Position numbers and translations under genes: made by a program. Of a stretch of DNA of 64,000 nucleotides, positions 12,901 through 23,386 are shown in pieces (within the stretch, counting starts at the first letter, position 1; every line of letters starts with the position of its first letter). A model generated the notes under the pieces. That model did not search any database. It was not told the origin of the DNA and saw only the letters and a program-made list of their open reading frames with translations. Origin of the DNA: Chrysophaeum taylorii (taxonomy: Eukaryota > Sar > Pelagophyceae > Pelagomonadales > Pelagomonadaceae). The stretch spans positions 1 through 64,000 of the forward strand of contig JAQMWT010000014.1 of assembly GCA_029834535.1 (NCBI GenBank). Direction: 5' to 3'.

Positions 12901-14320
12901 CGCTAGCCATCTGCTTACAAAGAGAGCTCCTGCTGTTTTAACTCCTAGAGGCAAGCGCAAGAAACTGTGGGCTCCAAGTGGACTAACCATCGTAACAGCG
13001 TCCTGAGCAGCGGCGTCCAAACGTAAGTTATGATAACCCCATCGAATATCAATGCACGTCCGCCAAGGCGGGCAGCCAAGCCATCATCATCGAATATTAT
13101 TCGGCCAACTGCATTGACTTGCGTCATCATTGAGCTGCAAGTCAACTGCAGCACGCCGAAGCATTCGACGTCCCGCCTTGGCTTCTTAGGCAGCATCAGT
13201 ACGGACGTCCCGGAGAGTTCGCCGGTCGGATGACTCCATCGCGACACCACTCAGTGATCTGCTTTCTGAGACACTCGAGCTTTGCTGGCGTCAACCTATA
13301 AGGCGTCATCTTGATCGGTCGTGGGTTTGCGTCTTTAAAGCGTAGAGAAACCGGTGGCGAGTCCACGGGTCTCATAATCGGATCAAAGAAAGCCCACGCG
13401 TATTGCACGCAATGGCTCAACATCATCTTCGCATCATCATCCAGATGCGGGTTGTCGGGAATTCCTAGATCTCGAACAACCTTCTCAACTTCTTCCTTCG
13501 TCGGAATTACGACTTTCATCGCATCATTGTCCTTGACGTGCTCGGGAATCTGCGGTAACGGTACACCGTCCGCATCGCGCGGCGCATCCTTCCATGGCAC
13601 ATCGAACTTTTCTTCGTATTTGAACCTCACCTCAGGGTGGCTCTTATTGATCTTTTCACCTTTGACGCGCACATTCGGCTCGCTCCTTACTTTCGGCTCC
13701 TGTTCAGGTTCAGGATCCGGCGGAACGTCCACTTTTGATTGTCGGGGGGCAGCAGAAAAAGCATGAGCCGTCCCCGGCGCATCTGTTGGAAGCGGAAGCA
13801 TAGGAACTTCTGGCGGTTCCCATTTAGTGGGATCCTGGAGATCATCCTTTGACACCCACTTAACGACACGAGTACGCGTATTTAACAGCGGAATCTCTAC
13901 GTGACGAAAGGTGGTGTCGGAGATTCGCAAATACTGCTCAAAGGATCGATCTGTCGGGCTCAACGCGGTCGGCAGGACTTCACCACTTTGGCGGAAACCT
14001 CTGGTCACGGAGTTGTGCAGATCGACTGCTAAAATCGCAAGAGTATCTGGAGGGACGACAGACGCTAAATGTTTGAACGAATCTGTCTTAGACAAGCTAG
14101 CCCAATCATGATCCACCGGCATCGTGAGCAACTCGGCCGTCATCTTGAGAGTCAAAGGCTGAGTGTCCGAGCGATGCGGTCCCAAACGAAGAGGAACCCG
14201 CGTAACGGTGTAAGCCGTATCTGTTGCTTCTCGGGACGAGCCAAGATTATTCAGCTGGAGAAGGTGGCGTTCATGAGCATAACCTAAAGCTGCAGCAAAT
14301 TTTGTTGCATGTTCACACAT
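9999..14320 (-). mobile_element. Ty3/gypsy pol region of element B
   Basis: Encodes, on the complement, the same domain series as element A pol: RT with the FVDDIMMGSDELH active site, RNase H with ELLAVILSLEHF, an integrase zinc finger (HMGRQSTVQSILERFWWPHM), the integrase core (RTDNGKEF, AERVNRF) and the GPY/F-type module (LRPEWRGPFVILERL). It is closely similar to element A pol over its whole length and is broken in a few places. Confidence 0.9.
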
Positions 14321-16179
14321 GTCTTCGGAGCCTCTTGCAAGTGCAGTGGGTGACTGGAAACCAACAATCGCACGCGAGAGCTCATCAGAGTAGGTGTGAT
14401 ATCATGAAAATTGACGACGTACACGTAAGGGTGTAAGCGCGCTATATACGAAATAATGGACGCCTCCTGTTCAATCAGCCACATCATGAAGCCAGCCATC
14501 TTGCACAACTTCATCGTCCAGTTAGTGGCCGTAACACCCTTGCCAACATCTCTGGATGTCAAGTTGCAGAGTGCGGAATGAACGCAGGGTGGAGACGCTA
14601 TACACATCGACGATGACCATTCCGCTTCAGGCAAATAAGCCTTGATCAATCGGAGGGTCGAGTCATATCGTCCGCAGAGCGTGTGCTGGACCACAGGTAT
14701 CTTCGGAAAATTCTTCTGATGAACCTTGTTGGCAGCTGTTGAAGAGTCAAGAGCAAGGACGACTCGAAACGACGTCCCGCACAACTCGTTCGCTCGTTGC
14801 AGTCCTAAAGTACTTCCTCCGGCGCCGCTAAAGAGCATCACAACCTTGCGATACGTGATCGGCACCCAGTGGACCTTTTCAAACCTTCGGCGAATCTCGC
14901 ATTCTGTAACTTCTCGGCATTTCTTTTCCTCCTCGTCAGTTCGTCGGTCGAAATCGTCGTTATCGAGCGATTCTTGACGAGAACTCTTCTTCTTATCGGC
15001 AGAAGGAGACGCCTTCTGCACTGAGCTCAAAAGCATCAGTTCGGGAGCCGCATTGCCTTGAGTAAGATGGCTTGCGACCGAAACAGGGAATGAGAGGTTA
15101 GCCTTGTTAGATTCGGCTTCACCATCATTCGTTAAATCGTCGACCGTCTCTGCATTCAGCTCGTCATCAAAACGAACAATATCGCCCAAAGCAAGGACTT
15201 CACCTTGAGTGATCACGGTCGGCACATCCTGGGTAGAGGATATCGCCACTCGAGCTGCGAGCTTATCATGATCCTCAGGAAAAGAACACATTCCTTCGAC
15301 TACGCCGAGTTGCTCGTACCCAGAAGACGTAGCAACGAAAACTTGCCCAGTTTCCACGGGCTCTGAAAGAGCGACTGGCACGCAGTAGGTGCGCCCAGGC
15401 TCGACCTTCATCGTGCGCGCAGCATAGGCTTTCACTTCATAAGCATCGCTGTTCGAACTTTGAGAAGGCGTAACTGGAGGAACTCCCCAAGTCGTCGAAG
15501 CTCCCGCTCGTTTCGGCGGTGGACGCTGGAGGTCTTCAATCTTGCACAAGCGAGCGTAGACTCGGTTCTCAACTGTGCTCAGGCTTTGTTGCATCGCATG
15601 GTGCTGTTGTCCATAAACCTGAACTACCACGGGATTGCTCTCGTCATAAGTTGTTCTGAACGTCAAAATCGGAGAATCTACTCGTCGATCCTGCACCTTT
15701 AACTTCTTGCGCCCGTAAGCGACTTGTGTGCGTAGAAACGCAATGCGATTCCGCGGGTAATCCACTATGGCTCCAAACACCCGAATATCGCGCGCTCCCA
15801 GCAAAAATAGATGATTAGTATCGGCCACAATAGCAACAACTGGAACGGCAACGTCGTCCGCAAGCGCAATCCGCAATGCAACCCATTGGTGGATAGTCGT
15901 TTTGTTCAATCCTGACCCATACAAAGTGCGCTCGACTGGAAGATCGCCCCGGTCAAGGATGATGCTATCCTTTTCCAGTTTTTCAACCATCCCACGACAA
16001 ATATAAGAGACATCAGCCATTCCATCCACGCCTAAAGTCGTTGCAAACTTCGGCCCGTCTCGTCGTCTATAAATATGACCCACTATAAACGTAAGGGTAC
16101 CAGGGTCCAGGCAACCGATGGTGATGAGGTCTTGCTCGATCCTTTCCCCATCGCTCGGCGACAGTGCATGTGATGACAT
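14284..16179 (-). mobile_element. Retropepsin-like plus cytosine-5 methyltransferase region of element B
   Basis: The upstream third resembles an aspartic protease fold: a strand-turn VDGMADVSYI and a later FLLGARDIRVFGAIVD segment, with weak sequence identity to known retropepsins. The downstream third is a methyltransferase with motif I (LFSGAGGSTLGLQRANE), motif IV (ASPPCVHS) and a motif VIII-like SSRVRL. The whole stretch reads as one open frame. Methyltransferase fused to protease upstream of RT is the unusual trait of this lineage. It could methylate element DNA or host chromatin, but that is inference. Confidence 0.75.
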
Positions 16180-18913
16180 CGTATCTCCGGTTTCGCATCG
16201 CCCGGAATCTGCATCGTCACCGCTGCTATATCTGGCGTACTACATCTCGCCGCTGAATCTATATTGGCGCTCGCCGCTTCGGCTGCTTCTTCATTCCCCA
16301 GTTTCGCTGACAACAAATTCTGACACTTCTCAATCGGAGGCACATATATCTCCTCCTTTATCTCTTCTGGTAATCGTTTCTCGTCCAACAAATCGGACAT
16401 TCCCGTCAACTTCTCCTCCATCGGCGCCACTGTGGTCTGTTCTGCTGCGACCAAAACTGTATCGGCTAAAACATCGGCTAAAACGGTCTCGGGGGGCCCC
16501 GTAGGAAAAGAAGACGTCGTCCTCGACGTCAACTCACAAGGTCTAACGTCATCATCGTAAACTGCCCTGCAAGACATGCACATTGACGAATGGGGGGACA
16601 CTGGAACCTGCGGCATGGGCTCGTCGGTCTCCGAATCTGAGTCTTCCCAATAGTGCGGAGAATCCCAAGTAGCATCTGACATTGCTTCCACATACGATGT
16701 AGAAGGCCACCGAACGATCCGAGCGTTGGTGGTATGTTGCTCCTGTTGCAAACGATGGCTGCTCGTCACAGCGACATCGGCAACATCATCGGAGACTCGG
16801 GCAGGGCGCGCCGTCGGGTAAAAGACAACCCCCGACATTGGCGGCGCGTCGCATAAAGATTGGAACGCGAAAGATGCGCTCGAATGTCCCGAACTATCCT
16901 GATATCTGCCTCCGTCATACTCGTCATCGTAATGTCGATGACGTCGGCGCCAGCGCGAACTGCGACTAGAGCTCCGGTGACGGCAAGGACTCGGGCTGTC
17001 TTGAGCAGTATGGGCTTTTCGATCAGGGCTCTGGCTTCGATGTCGGCGCGACGATCGTCTAGAAGGTGATCGTCCGTCTCGCTGTCGTGTAGAAAACGAC
17101 GTAGTATCCTTGATGCTTCTGACCTCGCTCACCATGGTCGCCATTGTGGTTCCAAGATCGGTGAGGGCCGTTTGAATTTCATTAGAAGGCTCCGATCCGT
17201 GCGTGGCGTTCGCATTAGATGCATCATCACGCTTTGCCCAATCGGACCGCGATATGGGCTGCTTCTTCTGCTTACGAATTCGCTTCCACATTGCACAGTA
17301 GTAACGATCCGGATCGCGGTTGCAAACTACGCGATTTCCGTGTTCATCTTCATCATGGGTGGTCCAGAAGAACCCACAGTGCGGGCACGTTCTCTTGCCC
17401 CACAAAAAGGATCTCGTAAAATCAGCGGATCCGTATTCCCAGACGGTTTATCCGCATCTTGCTTGGCTTGTTGATCGGAGGCCATAGCTCGAACTCCCCG
17501 CCCTCGCGGCGGTTTATTCGATTTCGGATTAGGTGGGCCTTGGTCCTTCTCCTCCTCCATCAACTTTCGTAAGTCGTTCTCGAGCCGCGTAATAAGCGCT
17601 ACCATCGACTTAAAAGTCACGTAACTATCAGGATGTCCGCTCCTCATAGTCCGCACACGGGTCCTCAACTCCTTGGACGTCAATCCACTGATAAGCTGGT
17701 CGAGGATATCGACATCATCCATCGTGCGGCTGGACACGGAACAAAACTCCAAGGCTTCAGATTGGAATCTGGTACAATACGTTTGGACGTGCCGCTCCCC
17801 AGACTTCTTCGGAACTGAAGCCTGGGTGACCTTCCGCAGCTTGTCAAGCAGCTCCTGCTGCGTGCGCGGAGGTCGGCAAGTCGATCTAAAATAATCAACA
17901 ATCTTGTCGCAATACGTCTTGTTAAGACGACGGATACGACGAACCGAGACCCCATGCTCTTCATCGTCAGTATCTAATTTCAAGTAAAACGACGGACCGT
18001 GTGGTAGCTCATCGCAGAGCTCCTCGTATTTCTGCAAGTGTTCCTCAAAAACGGGTGCAACGGTGTCCCGTAGATGCACAGGTAGTAAGTAACGTTATTT
18101 CTCGACCGAGTAATGGTCATCTGCTAAAAAAAGTATGCATCATCGCCGCCGAATCCAAATTGAATTGCCGTTGGTCTCGGCCGTCGATGACGAGTTTGAA
18201 GTTATCAGGCTTCAAACTGGAAGTGGGTCGATGGGATCGGTTCAAGTTGCCCTTTTCGAAGGCGTTGGCAACCGTTTGCGATATTCCCCGCGATGATTCC
18301 CGTAAAGTTTTCGTACTTTCATTCTCAATGTCCGCCCTACCCTCATTCTCCGTATCGACTTGGGGCGGAGGTTCATTCCCGGTTTCAGTGTTCCTTTCCG
18401 GTTCAGGCGGCCTCACGGGCGTTTCCGGTTCGGGTCGACTCACGGGTCGTTCACGGCTACTCTCCCGACGCGTACGTTCTGCTAACAATTCATCTCGTTC
18501 ACGACGAAATCGTTCAACCTCTTCACGTAGGGTCTTCGAGGTCTCCATCTCTTGCTGTAATGCATCATTGAGCATATCAACTTCTCGTCGAGCCGCTTCC
18601 TCTTTCGCTTCAGCCCTTTCACGAGCAAAAAGCTCAGCTAATCGTTCATTTTCGCGACGTCTCCGCTCGAGGTCTTCACGAAGTCGACTTCGGGCTGCAG
18701 ATCTGCGCTCAATAGTGTAACACGCTCGCCACGATCCGGAGTCGTTGGACTCAACGGCGAAAAAATGGCGGCATCCGGAGGCACATCAGGGGGCACGTCA
18801 GCAACGTCGACTGCCTCGGCCTCTCTTAATTCACCTTCCTCGCGGCCTATCTCAGGGGCGGCGGGAAGAACTGGAGGAGATTCTTCCTCACGCACGTCTG
18901 CGTTTATCTCCAT
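16083..18913 (-). mobile_element. gag region of element B
   Basis: The first ATG at 18913 opens an acidic, proline-rich N-terminus, followed by a charged helical stretch rich in Glu/Arg. Next comes a gag-core-like segment near 17.5-18.0 kb, with the YCTRFQSEALEFCS and LISGLTSKELRTRVRTM pattern typical of retrotransposon gag. Further on is a Cys/His cluster (CPHCGFFWTTHDEDEHGNRV, then Cys) and a Ser/Arg-rich tail. Gag function is inferred from position and these patterns. Confidence 0.7.
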
Positions 18914-19347
18914 ACCGTATTAAATATCGATCAAGAACCTCGAAACACGTCCGGATCCGATCACTCGAAGTAATTCACGTTGATTCCAACAACGCTATCT
19001 GTCGCTGTAAAAACAGCACTCACGGAATTCCAATCCGCTGGCAATTCAAAAAGGCCCGTGGGTAGCGATCCCACTCGCTAAACAGCTTCCACCGTTCAGC
19101 TATACCAAAATCAATTCCCGGGAGAATGCGCTGCGATTTCCAACTCGCACGCGTGTTCGTCGTCACTCGGATCGTACGAACACAAACAACGTTCGCGTAT
19201 ATTCTCAACGCAAACCGGTCCAATGGAACTCCGCGTGCTTGATCCGGGCGCACGTACAAACCCCGGACCACGTAATACAACACGTACGGCAGCACTCGCT
19301 CGTCGGCGACCGATGTAATCGCACGATCTCGTGTACTCCACCACGTA

Positions 19348-19675
19348 TGGCGGCACAGAAAAAAAAAACCAACCTTCCCGACCCCCGGGACCGGGTGACA
19401 GACAAAGGGGGTACTCACCGACTCGTCCTAGACCTCACTGAACGAGGAACACGCGGACGCGGGGTCGGGCATGCTCGCCACACACCTTGCTCACGCTCAC
19501 CAAGCCTCTCAACAAGATGGAGAGATGGTATATGATAGCAAGGAAACTACAAGAATACAGCAAGAATGCTTCTCACAAAAGAGAGGTATGATGTCACTAA
19601 AAAGAAAGATCGGGAAAGGTGTCACGCCTCGAGAGAGGGGGGGGTAAGCCTTAGCGGTCAGGAGTTGCCGCCACA
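19348..19675 (-). repeat. 5' LTR of element B
   Basis: About 328 bp. On the complement it runs from TGTGGCGGCAACTCC to TGTGCCGCCA. A possible primer-binding site TGGTGGAGTACACGAG starts 4 bases inside the element; the tRNA was not identified. The first bases of this LTR are read as the end of the ADCK-like coding sequence. Confidence 0.9.
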
Positions 19676-21087
19676 GTTGCAACGAGGAGGGCCTTGGCTA
19701 AGAAGGGGGCGGCCTCGGAGAGCAAGTCCAAATCGGGGTCGAGGTGCCTGCCGATGCCCTCGACGATGGCAACGGCGAGGACCGTGTTGACGAAGCGGGT
19801 CTCGAGCTTGACTTTGTGGACGTAGCAGAGGCGGAGGACGTCGGCAATTAGAGTGGCGACCTTGATCTTCCCGAGGGTGAGGCCACTGGATGTCGCGCGA
19901 CGGACGAGGCGGGAGACGTCAGAAACAAAGGCGTCGCGGTCTTCGCATTCGTGGCTCGAGGCGCGGTCCAGCAAAAGCTCGCCGGCGCGCCGGCCATCTC
20001 TTCTGACGACGGCAGAGAAGAGATCCAAAAAGTTGCGATGGTCCCTATTGTTAAGCTCGACGACGAGGCCCGCGTCGAGCAGCACGAGGTCGAAGTCGCC
20101 CTCGTCGAGGTCACCCGTGGGGCGGATCAGGAGATTCCCGGCATGCATGTCGCCGTGCGCGAGATTGTCGAGGAACAACATCTTGAGGAGGCAGCGGAGG
20201 CCGCGCCGCGCGACGTGGCGGCGCGCCGACGTCGACAAGCTGTCGACGTCGTCGAGGATCCGGCTCAGGGGCTCGCCCGGCTCGAAGGACTCGACCAACA
20301 CATCCTCGTCGGCTAGGATGGGCCGCGGCACGACGATACCTGGAGCCGCATTGGCGCGGAGCCGGTGCAGCGCATTCGCCTCGAGGCGCATCGACGCCGA
20401 GCGCCGGAGACTATCGCCAAACTGCTCGACAGCTCCCTTGGGGTCGGGCCAGCGCGCCCACGGCTGCAGGATCCCGGCCAGCGCCTCGAGGGCGCGCAGA
20501 TCCGTCTCGAGGGCGCTCTTGAATCCCGGGTGTACCACTTTGACGGCGACGGCCCGGCCCCGGAACCGGCCGCGATGGACCTGCGCGGCGACGCCCGACC
20601 CGACCGGCGCGCGCTCGATCTCGATCTCCTCGCCGAGCGCGCCGACGGCAGCGACCGACGCGTGCCACGAGTGCGTCCGCGCCCGCCGCTGCAGGCCCTC
20701 GAGCCGTCGGCACGCCGTCCGCGGAAAAAGGTCCGGCCGGCACGCCGCCCACTGCCCGAGCTTTGTCATAACCGGCCCGCACGCCTGCACCGCCCACAAC
20801 GCGTGCCGCCACCACGCCTCGGCGAACGGCCCGCCGAGCAACAAAAGAGGCGACAGCAGCACGGCCGGCGCCAGCACCAGACCCCATACCGCGACCCGCC
20901 ACACCACCGACGCCGACGACGGCACCAACACTGATGGCGACTCGACCTCCCACTCGCGCGCCTGCGAAGGGACTGATTCCGTCTTGCTGCTTGCTGGCCA
21001 CCGCGCCAAGGTCACCACCAAACTACCCCGAACGACCACGATCTGCTGCCGTCGCGCAAATGCGCTCACGCATACGCGCCGCCACAT
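19651..21087 (-). CDS. ABC1/ADCK-family atypical kinase (ADCK2-like)
   Basis: 478 residues. Atypical protein kinases of the ABC1/UbiB/ADCK family act in mitochondria and plastids, often in quinone synthesis or lipid homeostasis. Seen: an Arg-rich N-terminus like an organelle transit peptide (MWRRVCVSAFARRQQ), a hydrophobic segment at about 63-87, the family KxGQ motif (TKLGQWAACRPDLFP, K109-Q112), the nucleotide loop GSGVAAQVH (163-171), the VAIK lysine (AVKVV, K183), the catalytic loop HGDMHAGN (311-318) and the metal-binding DAG (338-340). KLGQWA followed by RPDLFP is closest to ADCK2 proteins as I recall them. I chose the ATG at 21087; the frame stays open upstream but only through a dispersed repeat and a CGT microsatellite. 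The final codons (about VAATPDR and the stop) come from the element B LTR, so the native C-terminus was replaced. Confidence 0.88.
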   Translation of the reverse strand: MWRRVCVSAFARRQQIVVVRGSLVVTLARWPASSKTESVPSQAREWEVESPSVLVPSSASVVWRVAVWGLVLAPAVLLSPLLLLGGPFAEAWWRHALWAVQACGPVMTKLGQWAACRPDLFPRTACRRLEGLQRRARTHSWHASVAAVGALGEEIEIERAPVGSGVAAQVHRGRFRGRAVAVKVVHPGFKSALETDLRALEALAGILQPWARWPDPKGAVEQFGDSLRRSASMRLEANALHRLRANAAPGIVVPRPILADEDVLVESFEPGEPLSRILDDVDSLSTSARRHVARRGLRCLLKMLFLDNLAHGDMHAGNLLIRPTGDLDEGDFDLVLLDAGLVVELNNRDHRNFLDLFSAVVRRDGRRAGELLLDRASSHECEDRDAFVSDVSRLVRRATSSGLTLGKIKVATLIADVLRLCYVHKVKLETRFVNTVLAVAIVEGIGRHLDPDLDLLSEAAPFLAKALLVATVAATPDR

Positions 21088-21117
21088 CGTTGATTGAGTC
21101 AAGGTTTTTAAGGTCGG

Positions 21118-21290
21118 GGGTGTAGCTAAGAGGGGAGGGGGTGCTTGAAGAAGTTGTCCGAGGGGACGTCCTGAGAGATGTGCCTGAAAGGCGTGGATGG
21201 GTGGTACGCGAGTCGGGGTCGTCGCCGAGCCGCGGGGCCGACGAAGAGAGGGCGGGCCCCGCTCGTAGGGCTTACGTATGCTGCCGCCGG
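21118..21290 (+). repeat. Dispersed GC-rich repeat, copy 2
   Basis: Begins near CTAAGAGGGGAGGGGG and continues ATGTGCCTGAAAGGCG, GTCGGGGTCGTCGCCGAG, CGAAGAGAGGGCGGGCCCCG and ACGTATG. It matches 54265-54425 and 8752-8892. It lies immediately upstream of the ADCK-like start codon, so it probably forms part of that gene's 5' region. Confidence 0.65.
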
Positions 21291-21440
21291 ACTTAACGTG
21301 CAATAAATAATAAGTGGGATGATCGGGGCTTAGCAGCCCGGGTATGTGATTAGCCAACCAAACACCCAATCCAAAAGCCAACAACACACACCCTTTTGTT
21401 CGAATGTAATTATTTGGGTCTTCACGTGTATCATGATTAA

Positions 21441-21472
<32 letters not shown>
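21441..21472 (+). repeat. CGT trinucleotide microsatellite
   Basis: About ten uninterrupted CGT units between the ADCK-like gene and the metallo-beta-lactamase-fold gene. Confidence 0.9.
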
Positions 21473-21473
<1 letters not shown>

Positions 21474-21542
21474 GGGGGGGTTGTTTGTTCTCGCCGGTGA
21501 CGACGATCACCGCGTCGCTCGGGAGGAAGGGCCCTCAGCGAG

Positions 21543-22613
21543 CTAGGAAGTCGGGCATAACTGGGCGGAGGCCTCGACATCCTCGCCGGTAAGTTCCAAG
21601 AAGGTGTTGATGAGATTGATTTGGTGAGTAAAGGTGAGGCCGGGAAGGGGGTCCGCGGAGTCGAGAATGACTTCGACCGGGTAGGCAGCGCAGAGCTCGG
21701 GGATGGTAAAGTCGTTGGCGACGGCATCCTCGACGGCGGCGAGGAGAGCGACCATGTACTCGATCTTAATTTCGACGGTCGCGAGGGCCGTTTCGTAGTC
21801 AATCGGGAAGCCGTGACCCGGAACGACGTTCATGGGAGGACCGGTTTCGAGGAGCCAGTCTTTGAAGCGGCCGTAGGAGTCGATGGCGAGGCCCACGCCG
21901 CCATCGAGCTTGATCGGGAGCTTGTAGGGTCCGATGACCATGTTGCCGCACCAGAGGCTGCGGCTCGTCCCGTCCCAGATAAGCTGGTCGCCGTCCGACT
22001 GCATGTAGCCAAAATATAACGTCTCGATCTTTCGGCCGCCGAGCCAAAAAGACGCCGATTCTTCCGAGATCGTGAGAGCGGGGTCGTAGACGGCTGCCTG
22101 GGCGGCCGTCCGGATGCCCGCGTCGCGCCCAAACCCGAGCGTGTCTTCAAGGAGGGCAATTTCGGTCTGCAGCCCGTTGCCCGTCAGGTACTCGTAGGTG
22201 TTTTTGTGAAGCGAGTACGTTATGTCCGGGTTGTCGAAGACGCCGGTACCAAACGAGTGGTCCCCGTGAAAATTTGTGATGGCGACGTATTTGATCGTCG
22301 GATTCTTCGGTGCGAGCGCCTCGATCAGCCCGCGCACCTGGCACGCGAGAAAGCGGTTGATGAACGCCTCGATCAATATAACGCCTCGCTTTGTCAAGAT
22401 GATCCCGCCGGTCGTCGTCGTGACTGGGTAATCGTTGACGATCGACGTTACTGGCGTCATGCCGTCGATCTCCGTTTGGTACTGTGCCGTCACGATCGCG
22501 TAGCTGTCGTTGCCGAGGCTCTGAGTCACGAACGTCGACCCATTCGCCGCCCAAAACGCAAACGGCAACGCTGGTACGAGGTCTGCAACACAGTGCGGCC
22601 TCACAACACCCAT
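21543..22613 (-). CDS. Divergent metallo-beta-lactamase-fold protein
   Basis: 356 residues. The fold is suggested by the strand GGIILTKRGVILIEAF (69-84), the loop TNFHGDHSFG (113-122) in the place of HxHxDH, LWCGNMV (220-226) in the place of the usual (L/F)TGD(L/M)V, and a C-terminal VPGHGFPID (264-272) matching the last metal-binding His. Compared with the canonical ligands, the first His is Asn114, the His before the DGD segment is replaced by Gln206, and the Asp of TGD is Asn224. His116, Asp118, His119 and His267 remain. Hydrolases of this fold use two metals; here one site is likely lost, so the activity is unclear and a pseudoenzyme is possible. The ATG at 22613 has an in-frame stop four codons upstream, which fixes the start. 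It lies in the same orientation as the kinase gene. Confidence 0.75.
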   Translation of the reverse strand: MGVVRPHCVADLVPALPFAFWAANGSTFVTQSLGNDSYAIVTAQYQTEIDGMTPVTSIVNDYPVTTTTGGIILTKRGVILIEAFINRFLACQVRGLIEALAPKNPTIKYVAITNFHGDHSFGTGVFDNPDITYSLHKNTYEYLTGNGLQTEIALLEDTLGFGRDAGIRTAAQAAVYDPALTISEESASFWLGGRKIETLYFGYMQSDGDQLIWDGTSRSLWCGNMVIGPYKLPIKLDGGVGLAIDSYGRFKDWLLETGPPMNVVPGHGFPIDYETALATVEIKIEYMVALLAAVEDAVANDFTIPELCAAYPVEVILDSADPLPGLTFTHQINLINTFLELTGEDVEASAQLCPTS

Positions 22614-23386
22614 TTCTTTCGACTATAACTTACCTATCAACGGCGACGCAACGCCCTCGCACTCGTCGTTGTGGCCCCGGGTCGCGACGACAACGCCCAC
22701 GATGCTGATGATCAAGCCTCTGGTTCGCATTTCCAGTCCAATTCAATAGATCGAGACGCCAGAATTCTTGCTGCAACATATCTTTCTCGGAACTGGAATA
22801 GGCGATCTACTGAAACCTATTCTTAGCTCTTGGAATCGGGTTGCAGTAACGCTCGTAGATTCTTTGGCACCGTTCTTTAGAACGTTTACTCCAGTTGTTC
22901 GTTCTCCTTCGTACCTTAACTAACTTCAGACCTCTCCCGAGCATGCCATGGGGGCCAGGTCGGACCGACAGGAGCCAGTCCGGAATCACGGGCCTATAGA
23001 CGAGGGGCGCCGAAAGGTGGGTCGGCGGAGAGTGACCATCAAGCTTGTCGCCACGCGACGAGGAGACCGCGATGTGACTGACAACCAACTCGTCGATAAC
23101 CTTCCGTCTGCGCCCCCCGGCCATACCCCGTCCCACTGCGAACGTTCCGGCTGCCAACCGGCCCGCCCGAGAGGCGAATAGGTGCCAACCTACGCCGGGA
23201 GGGCTTCGTACCTTAGACTACAAGAAACTGCGTGTTGAGGGTTTGGACTGCGCGCAGAACACATGCTCTGGTCGCCGCCCCCCCCCAAAAAAAAAAGAAG
23301 ATCGACGCGCCACCGTGGGCACCAGTAAAAAGTAAGAATCCCACAGGAAGGTACCGGTGATCGACCTCGCTAGGGGTGACCTGACC
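22614..23386. other. Intergenic stretch with a dispersed repeat
   Basis: Apart from the 176-bp repeat at 22924-23099 and C and A homopolymers near 23278-23300, I see no gene or recognisable site. Confidence 0.6.
22924..23099 (+). repeat. 176-bp dispersed repeat, copy 1
   Basis: Starts CTTCAGACCTCTCCCGAGCA and ends CAACTCGTCGATAA. It matches 48713-48890 almost throughout, with a few small indels, in the same orientation. Its size and lack of coding potential suggest a SINE or MITE-type element. No tRNA promoter box, inverted termini or clear target duplication is visible. Confidence 0.7.

Larger units (their letters stand above)
9650..19675 (-). mobile_element. Ty3/gypsy LTR retrotransposon with DNMT domain (element B)
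   Basis: About 10 kb, reading right to left. Parts: 5' LTR 19348-19675, a leader of about 430 bp, gag (about 16.1-18.9 kb), retropepsin-like plus DNA methyltransferase region (14.3-16.2 kb), then RT, RNase H, integrase and C-terminal module (10.0-14.3 kb), and 3' LTR 9650-9968. Coding parts are long but interrupted in a handful of places, so the copy is a fossil. The LTRs differ by several indels and a scatter of substitutions. The 5 bp outside the two ends do not match (TACTA left, GTTGC right), so there is no visible target duplication. The 5' LTR abuts the ADCK-like gene. Confidence 0.92.

Noticed and set aside
14284-14900. Host DNA methyltransferase gene
   Set aside because: The methyltransferase motifs lie inside the gypsy element between protease-like and RT regions, and recur in element A in the same place.
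20411-21001. Gly/Ala/Arg-rich antiparallel frame on the complement
   Set aside because: Out-of-frame shadow within the kinase coding sequence.
19853-21097. Long + strand frame across the ADCK-like gene
   Set aside because: Antisense shadow; the minus frame carries all kinase motifs.
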